In this document: positions 61,201 through 64,000 of the stretch, in pieces
How positions within the stretch are numbered: position 1 is the first letter of the stretch
Layout: every line of letters starts with the position of its first letter
NCBI RefSeq assembly: GCF_030463535.1
Contig: NC_132881.1
Location: 41,203,973-41,267,972, forward strand
From: Salminus brasiliensis
Lineage: Eukaryota > Chordata > Actinopteri > Characiformes > Bryconidae
Direction: 5' to 3'
DNA length: 64,000 nucleotides
Translations under genes and position numbers: made by a program
Notes under the pieces: model-generated
Database searches by the model: none
Seen by the model: the letters and a program-made list of their open reading frames with translations, nothing else
What the model was told of the DNA's origin: nothing

Positions 61201-63640
61201 ACATGTTGAGGGTTTGTGGACATATTTTCATGAAGAAAATCTACAAAACATTTAGAGTAGTTGTTCAACCGTGTGCGTATTGGTTGAGGTGCAGAATAAT
61301 TGCCCTGCATGCCGGAGTGCAGGGTGTAGGATTCTGCTCAGGTAGGCACACCCCTGCTCTAATGTTACAGCCCTTAATTAGGTCACATTGCATATGTGTC
61401 GTGTAATCTGGTCCATTCTGTTGTCACAGTCCTTTATTATTAGTAACATTTATTACTTGTGGGAACCTTTGTGATGATAGAAAATAAGATTAATCTAACA
61501 GCTCTAATTGTGAACCATATTCGTTAATTAGATTGATGTCAGATATGTTTACATTTACATACACTAAATTCATCGTAGCTGAATTATTTGATTTTTTTAG
61601 AATTCACAGTACATTCAGAAATGCTAATTTAAGTGGCAACTGGCTTTAAATGGTCATCATTTTATGTTTCTCTTGTCTTTTGTAAGCTTAATTTAAAAGT
61701 TAGTATGTCATTAAGACTGACTGGCTGACCTGTATTGTGCCTCATCCAAAAAGTGGTTTGGGCTGAATTAAACTGAAAGCTTGAAAAACATTGAACTGAA
61801 AGCTTGTAATCAAATAAGCAGACATACAATCAAAGTTACTCAACACACACACAGGGCTCTATGTTAGTGATCTTTTGGTGAGCCGTCACCCGCACACCGT
61901 GCAGCTTGATTGAGGGAGTGTCCGAGTGTTTTGCTATCATTATGGAGGGAAAAGTACGCCTTGCCAGCCTCAAAGTGCCGCAATAGGCATGTACTAAGTC
62001 TCTTAATTAATCATGGGTGTGTTTTGGCCGTAACATGCAATAAACCAATCAGTGTGTCACTTGCCAATCCCTTTAGGAGCCAGGTGCGGCCTGACTTTGG
62101 CGGATTGCTATTTCAATGGCGCAGCTACCTGGACATGTAGGTGAGGTCAAGACCGCAATGAAAGTCTCACTGTTGACCTCTGCCTAGGTTGTTTTCAGTT
62201 AGTGGTGCTTCTGTGTTTTTCCTTGTCAAGATAGCAATACGCCAGAAATTAACGACGCAGACGGAAGGCATTAAAATAGACTGTTGGTGGGGTCCCATTG
62301 TGTCAAAATAACAAATGTTAAGTCATTTTGGATCAGTCAGAATGATCCAGAATTATAAATAGTGTTTTTACTTTGGCTTTGACTTGGAGTTTTTCTCCTG
62401 TAAGTGTAACATTTTGTGTCACGATGATAAATAAATGCTAAGGATTGGGGCCGATACAGGCATATTTTAATGGATTGGATATCTGCTGTTTTAATCCCAA
62501 TCCAGTTCAGTTTTGTTTTAACCACAGTATTCAGAGCTCATTTCCAGTGTTCCTTCAGAACTAATTGGAGGCTAACACTAATGCTAATACACACACAAAC
62601 TATAGAAACTATAGAAACAAGGCAAAATGCTAAATAGTTTTTTGTAACATGACATACATTTTTAAATGGGCTGTTTTTGAATCTTATTTCCATATGTGGA
62701 CTTTATGGACCGGAAAGTGCATGGTTACTTTTAAAGTCTCATTTTAAAAGAGCAAGGAAAATATGTGATATGAGCCCTTTAACAGAGATTTGTTAAAGAA
62801 AGGAAAGTGAAAGAAGAACAGGAAGATGTGAAGGATCATGTGGTCTATGGAGAAAAAATGGAACAGATTCTGTCCATACCTCTATTTTTATAACCTTATG
62901 AAGAAGGGGTATTACTGAGATAAGTACTGGTTGGACATGTTCTCAGCTTAAGTGTGGTTTTGCTTACCTATGATGGTTTTTTGAGATGTCTCAAAGGCCG
63001 CTTTGTTACACTGTGACCTTAAAAACGTGTACTGTGGATGAAAAAATAAGAGGTTTTTTGAAGTAATGTTGTGGTGGTTTGTTGGTGAATCATTAGGAAT
63101 ATGTGGCTCAGCTAGACTAGCCTGTCTATTTACTTACATCACCCATAAAAGCCTTCTGTCATTCTTAAGTCTACGTCATGCACTGTCATGCGTCGGGCCT
63201 GTTTCTCTTTTTGTTTCTCTTTTTTCCTCATTCTTCTACTGACCTTTTGTCCTTCCTGACCTTCCTGACTGTTATAGACCCCAGACTTGGTGTGGGTGTT
63301 TTGTAGGACCACACAATATATATTCTTTCATTCTAAATATGCAGTAGGAGGTATTCCCTTGCAGTTAGATTTATAGAATTTCTAATTTCAGAAAAGTTCA
63401 ATATATCACAACCTGTATTACCAATATCCATCTTATTGACACAGATAGCTCTCCTACTATACACTCCTCTCACACACAGTCATATCAGAATATTATGGCC
63501 ACCATGGTTTGGCATGAACTCGCCCCGGGACATCGCAGATGCCAAAGTTGACAAAGTTAGCTACACATAAATTACGTGACTGGTGTGAATGACATGATGG
63601 TAGGTATGAGACGAAGGGTGGTTGCACCTCGGAAATGAAC
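61201..63640. other. Intron of the VPS37C-like gene
   Basis: No exon recognised. The open frames present lack splice context and family resemblance. Confidence 0.55.
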
Positions 63641-63870
63641 AATTTCATTTACATTTACATTTACGGCATTAAGCTGACACTCTTATCGAGAGGTTATTCA
63701 AGGTTACTCATGTTACAGAGGTGGGCCAATGTAGTGTTAGTCTTGCCCAAGGACTCTTAATGGTGTAGTGCAGCACAATCACCCAGACCGGGAATTAATC
63801 CCCAGTCTTCCACATGGTGTGGCAGCTCACTGACCGGTAGTGATGTTGCCTGTTGCGCCACACCAATCAC
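63640..63870 (-). mobile_element. Interspersed repeat with ATTTACATTTACGGCATT end
   Basis: Starts catttacatttacatttacg, and runs through gctgacactcttatc, cttgcccaaggactctt and gggaattaatccccagtc to gttgcgccacacc. This block order resembles a widespread fish SINE-like family whose body reads on the opposite strand. Family not assigned with confidence. Confidence 0.6.
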
Positions 63871-64000
63871 ATTTGAGTGCCCCCATGGCATGGCATTGCA
63901 TGAACCGGTCCACCATGAAAGGATTAAAAAAGTTGTAGGCCCAAGCTTGTATTGCAGTACAGCTTCTCCGGCGTCAGGCAGTGTATCATAATCATATCAT

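Overview
The window looks like nuclear DNA of a ray-finned (teleost) fish. It is AT-rich, with short exons bounded by GT/AG splice sites, CpG-rich promoters, many TA and CA microsatellites, Tc1/mariner relics, a tRNA-derived SINE and many short inverted-repeat elements. The repeat types suggest an otophysan fish such as a characin or catfish, but I cannot name the species.

Layout. (1) 1-900, minus strand: a decayed caspase-6-like exon, with a possible first exon of a neighbouring copy, probably the edge of a caspase cluster to the left. (2) 5.2-20.7 kb, plus strand: three GIMAP (immune-associated GTPase) genes. Two are close tandem paralogues with an unusual N-terminal membrane anchor. The third lacks a visible P-loop and carries ten 11-residue repeats and a second hydrophobic segment at its C-terminus. 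Four LTR-like insertions with matching flanks and a 68-bp minisatellite lie in or beside this cluster. (3) 24.3-25.9 kb, minus: a complete TMEM109 (mitsugumin-23) gene in three exons. (4) 28.8-34.5 kb, minus: a six-coding-exon ankyrin gene resembling only the ankyrin tail of the L-asparaginase/lysophospholipase ASPG. (5) 38.2-53.7 kb: two MS4A-type four-span membrane genes in head-to-head orientation around a GC-rich segment near 45.5-46.1 kb. (6) 56-64 kb, plus: promoter and first coding exons of a VPS37C-like ESCRT-I subunit that runs off the right edge.

TMEM109, MS4A genes and VPS37C also lie together on human chromosome 11q12, so the right two thirds looks like an old syntenic block with an immune GTPase cluster on its left. 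The GIMAP, caspase and MS4A content gives the region an immune and cell-death flavour, but nothing shows that the genes form one pathway.

Most of the remaining sequence is introns and intergenic DNA holding repeats. Gene models were assembled by eye from open frames, splice signals and family resemblance; untranslated exons are inferences. No database search or transcript data were available.
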